Origin: Rubrobacter sp.
Lineage (GTDB): Bacteria > Actinomycetota > Rubrobacteria > Rubrobacterales > Rubrobacteraceae
Assembly (NCBI GenBank): GCA_016781705.1
Contig: JADDPV010000032.1
Location: forward strand, 1 to 6,516
Length of the DNA stretch: 6,516 nt
Direction of reading: 5' to 3'
How positions within the stretch are numbered: the stretch's first letter is position 1; every line of letters begins with the position of its first letter. The translations under genes and the position numbers were made by a program. This document shows positions 1-5,782 of this stretch, one piece after another. Under the pieces are notes generated by a model. That model saw nothing but the letters and a program-made list of their open reading frames with translations. It did not search any database and was not told where the DNA came from.

Positions 1-342
1 AGGAAAGACCCTCCCAGTTACGGATTCCATGAATATGAAGAAGGCGACAAACAGGCTCAACAAGCAGACCCCAACCGTCCCGATGGCGCCCCACCACCTC
101 CGGCTGAGGGCAAGGGCCATGAACACGATCAGAGCGATCAGGGGCGGGAGCGGGGCCACCAAAGCCGCTCCTTGACCGCTCAATATCTCGCCCAGCACGT
201 TGTCCGGGTCGCCCGCGCCCGCCTCATCGAATACCAATTCCTCGGGCAGCCGGTAGATTACTGAGACGATCGCCCCTGGGATCTGGATCAAGAAAAACAG
301 CCCGCAAGCCGCCATGAGCCTTTTCGTCGTCGGTCGCATCAT
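1..342 (-). CDS. Membrane protein of unknown function (3' end cut by window edge)
   Basis: The minus-strand frame opens with ATGATG at 342 and stays open for 114 codons to the left edge without a stop, so the C-terminus is missing. The start is supported by an AGGAG ribosome site four bases upstream. The protein begins MMRPTTKRLMAACGLFFLIQ, with a short basic N-terminus followed by a hydrophobic segment at about residues 9-30. An acidic, probably external loop follows at about 33-50 (EELVFDEAGAGDPDN), then two hydrophobic segments at about 58-80 and 85-107 separated by SRRWW. This is a small polytopic inner-membrane protein. I do not recognise a family and see no catalytic motif. It lies 24 bp after the stop of the next membrane protein gene and is probably co-transcribed with it. 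Confidence 0.75.
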   Translation of the reverse strand, partial: MMRPTTKRLMAACGLFFLIQIPGAIVSVIYRLPEELVFDEAGAGDPDNVLGEILSGQGAALVAPLPPLIALIVFMALALSRRWWGAIGTVGVCLLSLFVAFFIFMESVTGRVFP

Positions 343-366
343 CTTGCTCCTCTCTATCCTCATCGC

Positions 367-993
367 CTAACTCACCCGCGCGGGTTGCCCTACTGGCGCG
401 CCCTTCTCCGACCAGAGGGTGTAGCCCAGCCAGGCCATGGCCGCGCTGAAAAAGACGCCGGTAGGGAAGCCGACGACCATCAACGTGCCGAGTGCCAGGG
501 GCGAGCCGAGGATCAGGAGCAAGGCGGCCGCGCGCGGGTAGACGCGAGCCCTCCACGCCGCCACCCCGAACAGCATCCAGCCGAGAACGAAGGCCGCCAT
601 CGTCACCACGAATGCGCTCGCCAGCCGTCCTGGAGGGCCATTCAATGCATCGAATCCCGCTGGATCGCTGGCGGCCATGGCGGGCGCGAAGAAGGCCGTC
701 GCCCAGAAGGAGCCGACCGCCAGCGCCGTGCCGGAGAAGGCGGCGAGAAAGCCCGCCGTTCCCAGGGAACCCGCGGCCTCGGCCTGACGTGCGTGCAGTC
801 CGAAAAACCCTAGCAGGAGCAACACCGCGGCGGCGAGCTTCAGCACGGACTGTATAGCGTAGGGTTCCGAGGTCAGGGACGCCGAGCTGGGGAACTTCGG
901 GGAGATGCTCAGGCTCAAGAGGTCGGCGGCCACGAACAACGCCCCGGCCAGCATGGCCGCCAGCCCACCCCACCGGATCAAGTTCGACGACAT
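367..993 (-). CDS. Multi-pass membrane protein of unknown function, 208 aa
   Basis: A complete 208-residue ORF with ATG at 993, an AGGAG site seven bases upstream, and a TAG stop at 367-369. It is almost wholly hydrophobic. Likely membrane segments are at about residues 8-30, 46-67, 78-106, 124-146, 154-175 and 177-194, that is about six passes, with a short hydrophilic tail (WSEKGAPVGQPARVS). Arg and Lys lie mainly in short loops such as HARQ and WRARVYPR. No catalytic motif or known domain signature is visible, so I give no function. Its neighbour 24 bp downstream is another small membrane protein of similar style, which suggests a two-gene unit. The longer minus-strand ORF at 224-973 in another frame is an Arg- and Gly-rich shadow and was not called. 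Confidence 0.8.
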   Translation of the reverse strand: MSSNLIRWGGLAAMLAGALFVAADLLSLSISPKFPSSASLTSEPYAIQSVLKLAAAVLLLLGFFGLHARQAEAAGSLGTAGFLAAFSGTALAVGSFWATAFFAPAMAASDPAGFDALNGPPGRLASAFVVTMAAFVLGWMLFGVAAWRARVYPRAAALLLILGSPLALGTLMVVGFPTGVFFSAAMAWLGYTLWSEKGAPVGQPARVS

Positions 994-1030
994 TCGCGAG
1001 CTCCTTTCTGTTGTTTGTCTCGTCTGTCGA

Positions 1031-1060
1031 ACTCTACGTGCCGCGGTGTCCCGCCGTCAT
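1031..1060 (-). promoter_or_regulatory. Possible promoter for the membrane protein pair
   Basis: On the minus strand an ATGACG hexamer (1060-1055, 4 of 6 to TTGACA) is followed after 18 bp by TAGAGT (1036-1031, fits TANNNT). This would start transcription about 30 bp before the ATG at 993, leaving room for the AGGAG ribosome site. The match is weak and rests only on position and similarity. Read-through from the PAP2-like gene upstream is the alternative. Confidence 0.25.
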
Positions 1061-1094
1061 GGGAGCAGGGTCCCATTTCGGTCGGGAGATCCCG
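1059..1094. repeat. Two short inverted repeats in the 994-1115 gap
   Basis: Two dyads lie in the 122-bp gap between the PAP2-like gene and the membrane protein pair. The first is ATGGGA (1059-1064), a 6-base loop, then TCCCAT (1071-1076). The second is CGGGA (1083-1087), two bases, then TCCCG (1090-1094). Neither is followed by a T-run on either strand, so they are not classical intrinsic terminators. The first dyad touches the candidate -35 of the promoter for gene 367-993, so an operator is possible. Chance is also possible in DNA this rich in GGGA/TCCC. Confidence 0.3.
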
Positions 1095-1115
1095 TCCCGG
1101 TTTGTCCCGAGAAGG

Positions 1116-1691
1116 TCAGCCGATGAGCAAGAAAGAAGCCAGCGTCCCCCCGCCCCCGACCAGCACGCCCAGCGACAACTCCGCCGGCGTGTGCCGTCCC
1201 AGCGTCGTCCGCGCCCAGCACACGAGTGGGACCAGGACGATGGCCGGAAGCGCCCAAGCCCCGAAGACGAAGAGAAAGCATACCGCCGTCCCGGAGACGC
1301 CGGCGGCGTGCAGCGAGAGGTTGATTTTGGGCGAGATCAGGGCGAAGAGCGTCGTGGCGAGGGCGTAGGAGAGCAGGACGGCGCGCAAGGTTGCAGGCGC
1401 GTCGAGCAACGTCACGACCAGAAAGGCCGCAACGTGCAGCGCCGCGACGGCGCGCAGCGGCCCGACGCGCTCGCTTTGCGGGATCTTGCCGGCGTCGCGC
1501 ACCCTCCCCGAGCGGACGAGGTACGCGAGATAAAGCAGCGAGAACCCGCTGGTCAGAGAGATGCAAAGCAACGCCCAGAGCAGGCCCGCCGCGCCCGCCG
1601 ACGCCGCGCCGACGACGAGGAAGAGCGGGACGGCGAGCAGGGGCAGGCGTGTCGCGGCGGAGACGAGTTCGGCTATCCTGATGGAGGACAT
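1116..1691 (-). CDS. PAP2-like membrane phosphatase family protein, 191 aa
   Basis: A hydrophobic protein with about five to six membrane segments (about residues 17-33, 35-58, 80-96, 103-120, 133-155 and 172-190). Visible elements resemble the PAP2 (phosphatidic acid phosphatase type 2) signature. A K69-x5-R75 stretch follows RVRDAG. Then comes KINLSLHAAGVSG (122-134), with His128 in the place of the catalytic SGH motif. Last is ARTTLGRHTPAE (160-171), which keeps the R-x5-H-x3 spacing (R161, H167) of motif 3 but has Ala for the usual Ser and Glu171 for the usual Asp. The family dephosphorylates lipid phosphates or polyprenyl diphosphates at the membrane; the substrate here cannot be told. 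The protein is on the short side for the family. The ATG at 1691 has no Shine-Dalgarno site, but a -10-like TAAAAT lies 8 bp upstream. The gene is divergent from the Nif3 gene. Confidence 0.7.
   Translation of the reverse strand: MSSIRIAELVSAATRLPLLAVPLFLVVGAASAGAAGLLWALLCISLTSGFSLLYLAYLVRSGRVRDAGKIPQSERVGPLRAVAALHVAAFLVVTLLDAPATLRAVLLSYALATTLFALISPKINLSLHAAGVSGTAVCFLFVFGAWALPAIVLVPLVCWARTTLGRHTPAELSLGVLVGGGGTLASFLLIG
1674..1679 (+). promoter_or_regulatory. Candidate -10 for the Nif3-family gene
   Basis: TATCCT fits TANNNT and would start transcription at about 1686, leaving a leader of about 35 bases with the AGAGGA ribosome site. It lies inside the first codons of the divergent PAP2-like gene, because the gap between the two start codons is only 29 bp. 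No recognisable -35 is seen, so this is weak. Confidence 0.2.
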
Positions 1692-1699
1692 GGAGAAGA

Positions 1700-1705
1700 A
1701 TTTTA
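1700..1705 (-). promoter_or_regulatory. -10 element of a probable leaderless promoter for the PAP2-like gene
   Basis: On the minus strand TAAAAT (5 of 6 to TATAAT, fits TANNNT) ends 8 bases before the ATG at 1691. Transcription would be expected to start at or just before the A of the start codon. The intervening bases TCTTCTCC contain no ribosome site. Leaderless genes with a TANNNT box at this distance are common in Actinobacteria. No good -35 is seen at 16-18 bp upstream, which falls inside the 5' end of the Nif3 gene. Confidence 0.5.
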
Positions 1706-1720
1706 CAGAGAGGACCCCGC

Positions 1721-2806
1721 ATGACGCTCGCGGATGAGATAGTAAAGGCCGTGGAGAACATGGCCCCTCCTTCTTTGGCCGAAGACTGGGACAACTGCGG
1801 GCTCCAGGTCGGGGACCTGCAGCGGGAAACGAGGCGGGTGCTCGTCGCCCTCACGCCCTTGCCGGAGGTCTTCGACGAGGCGGCGGAAGCGGGGGCGGAC
1901 TTCCTGCTTTTCCACCATCCCCTGATCTTCGGCGGCCTGAACAGCGTGAGAGAGGGCTCCTACCCCGGCAACCTCATCGCGCGCGCCGTGAAGAACTCCG
2001 TCACCGTCTACGCCGCCCACACCAGCTACGATGCCGCCCCCAACGGGGTCTCCGTCGCGCTCGCGGAGGCTGTAGGGCTGCGGGGACCGCTCGGGGTCGT
2101 TGCGCCCAGAGGGGAGATGCGAAAGGTCGTGGTCTTCGTCCCCGAGGAGGCCGTCGAGACGGTCGCGGGCGCCCTGGCGGAGGCCGGGGCCGGCGAGATC
2201 GGGGACTACACGAAATGCACCTTCAGGACGTATGGGACGGGCACTTTCCTGGGAGGAGAAGGGACGGACCCGTACCTCGGGGAGAAGGGGAAGCTGGAGA
2301 GGGCGGAGGAGGTGCGCCTGGAGACCGTCGTCCCGGCCTACCTGGCCGACCGCGCGGCATCGGCGGCCCGCGCCGCCCACCCCTATGAAGAGACCGCGCT
2401 GGACGTGTACCCGGTCGAGGGTCACCCGGAGGGCTGCGGCTACGGCCGCGTCGGGAGGCTGCCGGAGCCGGCGACTCCCGAAGAGCTCGCCGAGCACGTC
2501 TCCGCGTCCCTGGGCTTCGCGGCGCGTCTCGTGGCCGTCCCGGAGGAGCCCGGTCGGAGGGTGGAGCGCGTCGCGGTCCTCGGGGGCTCGGGCGGCTCGT
2601 TCGTGCGAGCGGCGGCGGCCTCGGGCGCGGACGCCTACGTCACCGGCGACCTCGACTACCACGACGCCCTGCTCGCGGAGTCGCTCGGGCTCGTCGCGAT
2701 AGACGCCGGTCACGCGGCGACGGAGTTGCCGTCGCTGGCGCCGCTGGCCGAGCGGCTCGCGCAGCTCTTGGACGTGCCGATCTCGGTCAGTAGGGTGCGG
2801 CGGTAG
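1721..2806 (+). CDS. Nif3-like dinuclear metal centre protein with PII-like insert, 361 aa
   Basis: A full-length member of the Nif3/YbgI/YqfO family (often named GTP cyclohydrolase 1 type 2 homolog), which forms toroidal hexamers with a two-metal site. All expected ligands are visible: HHPLIF (His65, His66), AHTSYD (His100, Asp104) and the C-terminal GHAATE (His331, Glu335). The N-terminal EDWDNCGLQVGD and C-terminal TGDLDYHDAL motifs are also typical. Between the two halves (about residues 131-235) is the PII/CutA-like insert of the long YqfO-type form, with YTKCTFRTYGTGTF, an E-rLE segment and HPYEETALDVYPV. The length fits this form (about 360-370) rather than the short YbgI form (about 250). 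The biochemical role is unsettled in the family. The start ATG has AGAGGA six bases upstream. The 3' end overlaps the convergent acetyltransferase gene by 20 bp. The gene stands alone on its strand. Confidence 0.96.
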   Translation: MTLADEIVKAVENMAPPSLAEDWDNCGLQVGDLQRETRRVLVALTPLPEVFDEAAEAGADFLLFHHPLIFGGLNSVREGSYPGNLIARAVKNSVTVYAAHTSYDAAPNGVSVALAEAVGLRGPLGVVAPRGEMRKVVVFVPEEAVETVAGALAEAGAGEIGDYTKCTFRTYGTGTFLGGEGTDPYLGEKGKLERAEEVRLETVVPAYLADRAASAARAAHPYEETALDVYPVEGHPEGCGYGRVGRLPEPATPEELAEHVSASLGFAARLVAVPEEPGRRVERVAVLGGSGGSFVRAAAASGADAYVTGDLDYHDALLAESLGLVAIDAGHAATELPSLAPLAERLAQLLDVPISVSRVRR

Positions 2807-3341
2807 GGTCGTCGCCCGAAAGGAAGTCTTCGCGCGAGATCTCGTAGTACGTCAGGCCCTGGCCTTCGCGCACGATGCGCTTCTCATACCGCATCCCGGC
2901 CTTCTGCATCACGCGCAGCGAGGCGGCGTTCTCGGTGTTCGTACCAGCCGTGATGAGGTCGAACCCGGCCTCCTCGAAGCCGTACCGGATCGCCGCGCGG
3001 GCTGCCTCCGCTGCGAGCCCCTCACCCCAGCACACCGCTGCGAGCCCGTAGGCGAGCTCGAACCGGGAGGCGTCCTCGAACGGCCAGAAGCCGCAGAACC
3101 CGATCAGCTCTCCCCGTCCTTTGCGGAGCACGGCCCACAGCCCGAAGCCGCGGTCCTCGAAATACCCCGCGCTTCTGGCCAGCACGGACGCGGCCTTCTC
3201 CCGTGAGATCTCCTCTCCGTCCCACAGGTACCGCCTGACGCCGGGCTCCGTCCATACGCGATGTATGTCGTCCAGGTCCTCCGGCGCGAGCGGGCGCAGC
3301 CGCAGCCGGGCGGTCTCGATCTCGTACAGCCTTCGCCGCAA
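2787..3341 (-). CDS. GNAT-family N-acetyltransferase, RimJ/RimL type, 184 aa
   Basis: The sequence begins YEIETARLRLRPLAPEDLDD, the usual opening of Acetyltransf_3 (RimJ/RimL-like) proteins. The acetyl-CoA loop is CWGEGLAAEAARAAIRYGF (residues 104-122), matching the family W-G-x-G-x-A-x-E-A pattern. A later NTENAASLRVMQKAGMRYEK (135-154) matches the N-x-x-S-x-x-v-x-x-K-x-G-f motif. Length is normal. The acceptor could be a ribosomal protein N-terminus or a small molecule and cannot be told. The start is the TTG at 3341, since an in-frame TAA lies 11 codons earlier and no ATG or GTG intervenes. The nearest ribosome site, AGGGG, is 13 bases upstream, longer than usual, so translation may be coupled to the kinase gene, which ends 16 bp before. 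Confidence 0.9.
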   Translation of the reverse strand: MRRRLYEIETARLRLRPLAPEDLDDIHRVWTEPGVRRYLWDGEEISREKAASVLARSAGYFEDRGFGLWAVLRKGRGELIGFCGFWPFEDASRFELAYGLAAVCWGEGLAAEAARAAIRYGFEEAGFDLITAGTNTENAASLRVMQKAGMRYEKRIVREGQGLTYYEISREDFLSGDDPTAAPY

Positions 3342-3357
3342 GATGCCGGCGACGCCC

Positions 3358-4305
3358 CTAACCGCCGGCCATTAACCGTTCCAACTCCACCTTCGTGGGC
3401 AGGGCGCTTATGGCGCCGAACCCCGTGCAGGCGAGCGCGCCCGCCGCCGTGCCCCGGCGCGCCGCCTCGCGCACGCGTTCCTCGTCCCACTCGCCCTCCG
3501 AGAGGTGTATGAGGGACGCGGCGAGGAACGCGTCCCCCGCCCCGGTAGCGTCCACGACCTCGACCTCAAAGGAAGAAACGTCGCCGTCGAACTCACCGGT
3601 CGCGTAGAACGCCCCCTCCGGCCCCAGGCTCACGAGGACCAGGGGGACGCCGCGTTCCAGCAGCATCCCCGCCGCCGCCTTTGGGTCCTCGGTGCCGAGT
3701 AGCGGCCCGATCTCGTCGTCGCTCAACTTGACGATCGTCGAGAGGTCGAAGATAGGATCCACGACTTCCCTGGCCGCCTCCACGCTCTCCCACAGGTGTT
3801 CCCGGAAGTTGACGTCGAAGGCCACCGGCACCCCCGCCTCGCGCGCGACCTCCGCCATCCGGCGCGCCGCGGAGCGCACGGGGTTCCGGATCAGGGGGAT
3901 GCTCCCGAAGTTCACGAACGAGGCGCCGGAGAGGATCTCTTCGGAGACGTCGTCCGGCGAGAGCAGCTCGTCGGCGGCCGGGGTCGAGCGGTAGAAGGTG
4001 AACGAGCGGTCGCCGTCGCCGGAGATCTCCACGAACGCCAGCGAGGTGCGGATCGGCGGCGCCTGCCGGCTCACCCTGGAGACCTCCACCCCTTCGGCCT
4101 CCAACGCCCGCAAAATGAAGTCCCCAAATAGGTCCTCCCCCACGCTCCCGACGAACGCCGCCTCCGAACCCAGCCGGGACGCGGCCACGGCCACGTTCGC
4201 CGGCGCACCACCCGGGCGGGCGACGAACCCCAACTCGCCGTCCGAGAGCGCCTCCCCCCGGTAGATGTCCGAGACGACCTCCCCCAACGCCACTATCTTC
4301 CCCAA
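3358..4305 (-). CDS. PfkB-family carbohydrate kinase, probable fructokinase, 315 aa
   Basis: A ribokinase-fold ATP-dependent sugar kinase. It opens with KIVALGEVVSDIYRG (the fructokinase-like G-E-x-x-x-D motif), then PGGAPANVAVAASRLG (PfkB signature 1, residues 31-46) and VGSVGEDLFGDF. DVNFRE lies at 164-169 and KLSDDEIGPLLG at 193-204. The C-terminal VDATGAGDAFLAAS (signature 2, 251-264) carries the anion hole and catalytic base Asp258. These features fit bacterial fructokinases, which make fructose 6-phosphate, but other ketose or 2-keto sugars cannot be excluded. The frame is open further upstream to 4548, but that part lies inside manA and is Arg-rich shadow. The TTG at 4305 is chosen because GGGAGGAG lies six bases before it and the conserved fold begins right after. 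It follows manA by 28 bp and is clearly in its operon. Confidence 0.92.
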   Translation of the reverse strand: MGKIVALGEVVSDIYRGEALSDGELGFVARPGGAPANVAVAASRLGSEAAFVGSVGEDLFGDFILRALEAEGVEVSRVSRQAPPIRTSLAFVEISGDGDRSFTFYRSTPAADELLSPDDVSEEILSGASFVNFGSIPLIRNPVRSAARRMAEVAREAGVPVAFDVNFREHLWESVEAAREVVDPIFDLSTIVKLSDDEIGPLLGTEDPKAAAGMLLERGVPLVLVSLGPEGAFYATGEFDGDVSSFEVEVVDATGAGDAFLAASLIHLSEGEWDEERVREAARRGTAAGALACTGFGAISALPTKVELERLMAGG

Positions 4306-4311
4306 AGCGCG

Positions 4312-4319
4312 CTCCTCCC
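4312..4319 (-). promoter_or_regulatory. Ribosome binding site deciding the PfkB kinase start
   Basis: The minus-strand octamer GGGAGGAG is spaced six bases from TTG at 4305. It lies just after the manA stop codon, which argues against the longer ORF that would begin inside manA at 4548. Confidence 0.75.
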
Positions 4320-4333
4320 GTCCGTCGAGGCGC

Positions 4334-5410
4334 TCAAACGCCCACCTCACCCAGCGCCCGTATCTCCCCGTCCGAATAGCCCGCCTCCCGCAACGGCGCC
4401 ACCACGTCCCGCTCGAGGTCTGGGACGTAACAGGCCACGAGGCTCGAAGCGCTACTGCCGGCCTCGTCGGGCACGACGCGCACTTCCCCGATGGACGCCG
4501 GCAGGACGCACGACTCCGCCCGGTCCAAAACCTCGACGCCACCCGCATACTCGATGCTGACCGACCCTCCGACGTTCGAGAGCGTCAGGCAGCGATGAGG
4601 ATGCGACGGCTCGGTGCGAGGCTCGGCCAGCGTCCAACGCTCCAGGGCGAAGTACGGTCCCGCGGCGCAGACGACGCGGCGGTTTGCCCCGTCTCCGAGG
4701 ACGAGTCCGGGGCTGGGGTGTGGACGGTAGTCCACGCGTAGCTCGTCGAGGGCGGCGTTTATGTTCCCTTCCCAGGTCGCGTCGTCGAGGCGCTCCCCGT
4801 AGAGGCCGGTCGGGGTGACGAACTGGCCGAGGTCGGAAGTCTGCTGCACCTCGAAGACCAGAGCGTCGGGGCCGAAGGAGTGCATGACGCCGCCCGGGAC
4901 GTACACGGTGTCGCCCGCCCGTATAGGGTAGCGCGGCATCACGTCGTCGTACCTCTCGGCCCGGAACGCCTCGAACAGCTCGTCGCGGCCCACACCCTCC
5001 TTCACGCCGGCCAGGATCGTCGCGCCCTCCGCCGCCCACAGGATGTGCCACGCCTCGGTCTTGCCGTGGGGCTCGCCGTGGACCCGCCGGGCCGTCTCAT
5101 CGTCGGCGTGCAGGTGGACGGGGAGCATGTGCGACGCGTCGAGGAACTTCTCCAGAAGGGGAAAGTGCTGGCCGCGCCAGCCCTCCCCGACGAACTCGTC
5201 CGGGGCGTCCTCCACGAGGTCGTGGAGCTTCTTGCCGGCGTAGGGGCCGTTCTTGACGGTGGCCGGGGCGTCGCGGTAGTCGCTCACCTCCCAGGTCTCG
5301 GCGACGCGGCCTTCGGGGGCGCCGCGCTTGCCGAGGCGGTCAGGGATGGCGCGCTCCCCGAAGTAGTAGGAGCGGACGTGGTAGGTGAGCTTTATCGGGT
5401 AAGGTTGCAC
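4334..5410 (-). CDS. manA: Type I mannose-6-phosphate isomerase, 358 aa
   Basis: A cupin-type, zinc-dependent phosphomannose isomerase that interconverts mannose 6-phosphate and fructose 6-phosphate. With the GTG start, visible family motifs in order are ETWEVSDYRDAP, GPYAGKKLHDLVEDAPDEF, HFPLLEKFLDA, LPVHLHADD (97-104, zinc-site His99 and His101), HGKTEAWHIL (115-124, zinc-site Glu119) and VPGGVMHSFG (171-180, zinc-site His177) followed by VFEVQQTSD. A second cupin-like half closes the protein (CLTLSNVGG, VACYVPDL). The frame continues upstream to a TTG at 5467, but the GTG at 5410 has GGAGGT five bases before it and starts the conserved domain (QPYPIKLTYHVRSYYFGERA). It is the first intact gene of a manA-pfkB-GNAT operon and lies about 108 bases after the predicted transcription start. 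Confidence 0.95.
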   Translation of the reverse strand: MQPYPIKLTYHVRSYYFGERAIPDRLGKRGAPEGRVAETWEVSDYRDAPATVKNGPYAGKKLHDLVEDAPDEFVGEGWRGQHFPLLEKFLDASHMLPVHLHADDETARRVHGEPHGKTEAWHILWAAEGATILAGVKEGVGRDELFEAFRAERYDDVMPRYPIRAGDTVYVPGGVMHSFGPDALVFEVQQTSDLGQFVTPTGLYGERLDDATWEGNINAALDELRVDYRPHPSPGLVLGDGANRRVVCAAGPYFALERWTLAEPRTEPSHPHRCLTLSNVGGSVSIEYAGGVEVLDRAESCVLPASIGEVRVVPDEAGSSASSLVACYVPDLERDVVAPLREAGYSDGEIRALGEVGV

Positions 5411-5414
5411 GGCG

Positions 5415-5420
5415 ACCTCC
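5415..5420 (-). promoter_or_regulatory. Ribosome binding site deciding the manA start
   Basis: GGAGGT on the minus strand, five bases before GTG at 5410. The longer reading from TTG at 5467 adds 19 charged residues without family similarity and overlaps the TGA of the upstream relic. Confidence 0.8.
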
Positions 5421-5463
5421 GGCTCTCTCTCGCCCAGACGTTCTCGACTTCGACCCCGGCAAT

Positions 5464-5517
5464 TCAACGGGCGAGGACGGCGGCACCGTAGAGGCCCGCG
5501 GCTGGGCCAGGGATCCC
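5464..5517 (-). pseudogene. Possible C-terminal remnant of a ROK-type sugar kinase
   Basis: The minus-strand reading GIPGPAAGLYGAAVLAR followed by TGA (5466-5464) resembles the end of ROK-family glucokinases (x-LG-x-x-AGLxGAAxLAx). The upstream part of the frame (5518 to beyond 5600) is Ser-, Pro- and Arg-rich and shows no kinase motif, so at most the last 17 or so residues remain. The fragment lies 53 bp upstream of manA in the same direction, and a glucokinase would fit a hexose operon there. A promoter now sits immediately 5' of it, so it would be transcribed only as part of the manA leader. The match is short and may be chance. Confidence 0.35.
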
Positions 5518-5524
5518 AAAAGGA

Positions 5525-5553
5525 ATGCTAGACGCGCGCGGGAACAGCGTCAA
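5525..5553 (-). promoter_or_regulatory. Sigma70-type promoter of the manA operon
   Basis: On the minus strand TTGACG (5553-5548, 5 of 6 to consensus) and TAGCAT (5530-5525, 4 of 6, fits TANNNT) are separated by exactly 17 bp. Transcription should start near 5518, giving a leader of about 108 bases before the manA GTG. This is the best promoter match in the window and is correctly placed and oriented for manA, the PfkB kinase and the acetyltransferase. Confidence 0.6.
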
Positions 5554-5587
5554 CACCCCAGATAGCCTCGGCCGTGGGCGTGGGGTG
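5554..5587. repeat. Inverted repeat adjoining the manA promoter
   Basis: CACCCCA (5554-5560) and TGGGGTG (5581-5587) are perfect 7-base complements 20 bases apart. The first arm touches the -35 hexamer of the manA promoter, and the pair lies between that promoter and the start of the divergent MFS relic. An operator for a regulator of the locus is possible; chance is also possible. Confidence 0.3.
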
Positions 5588-5635
5588 CTGCGTCCCGTAT
5601 GCTGTGGGGAAAAGGAGCTTGCGTGGAGGTGGGCT

Positions 5636-5782
5636 GTGTCTGGGGCAACGTCGGGGGGTTCCGCGAGCGACGGCAGCGCCGTCGTGTACTTCTTCGGGGC
5701 GCTTGAGGGTCTGCTCTTCGGCTACGACACCGGCGTCATCTCCGGCGCCGCCTCCGACACCTCGACCGCCACGTCGGGCTAA
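5636..5782 (+). pseudogene. MFS sugar porter, 5' remnant cut after TM1
   Basis: From a GTG at 5636, with GGAGGT five bases upstream, the frame reads a short polar leader. It then reads AVVYFFGALEGLLFGYDTG and VISGA (residues 15-38, ending at 5749). This is the hallmark first membrane segment of the sugar porter family (normally GALGGLLFGYDTGVISGALLF). The next residues, ASDTSTATSG, and the TAA at 5780-5782 are not transporter sequence: they are the antisense of the rpiB relic. A working transporter of this family has about 450-480 residues and 12 segments; only about 24 residues of homology remain. The second Gly of the usual GG pair is Glu (GAG), consistent with decay. The promoter and uptake role are presumably lost. 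Confidence 0.8.

Noticed and set aside
224..973. Minus-strand ORF of 249 codons over the membrane protein pair
   Set aside because: It is Arg- and Gly-rich with no recognisable domain, and it conflicts with two membrane proteins that each have an AGGAG site and ATG.
1057..1854. Minus-strand ORF of 265 codons overlapping the PAP2-like gene
   Set aside because: The composition is dominated by Arg and Ala repeats. The membrane protein in the other frame is coherent and hydrophobic, so this is a frame shadow.
1703..2713. Minus-strand ORF of 336 codons opposite the Nif3 gene
   Set aside because: It is Arg-, Gly- and Val-rich with no motif, and the plus strand carries a full Nif3-family protein with all ligands. 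It is an antisense shadow common in high-GC coding DNA.
4306..4548. N-terminal extension of the PfkB kinase into manA
   Set aside because: The extra residues (rich in Arg, Ser and Trp) match nothing in the family, and a strong ribosome site directly precedes TTG 4305.
4880..5491. Plus-strand ORF of 203 codons opposite manA
   Set aside because: Antisense shadow; Val-, Arg- and Leu-rich without motifs. The minus strand has clear ManA metal-site motifs.
5598..5603. TATGCT as a -10 element for the MFS relic
   Set aside because: The hexamer resembles a -10, but no -35-like sequence lies 16-18 bp upstream. The support is too weak to list as a promoter.
5525..5635. N-terminal extension of the MFS relic from the ATG at 5525
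   Set aside because: The 37 extra codons overlap the manA promoter and show no transporter similarity. GTG 5636 has GGAGGT at the right distance.
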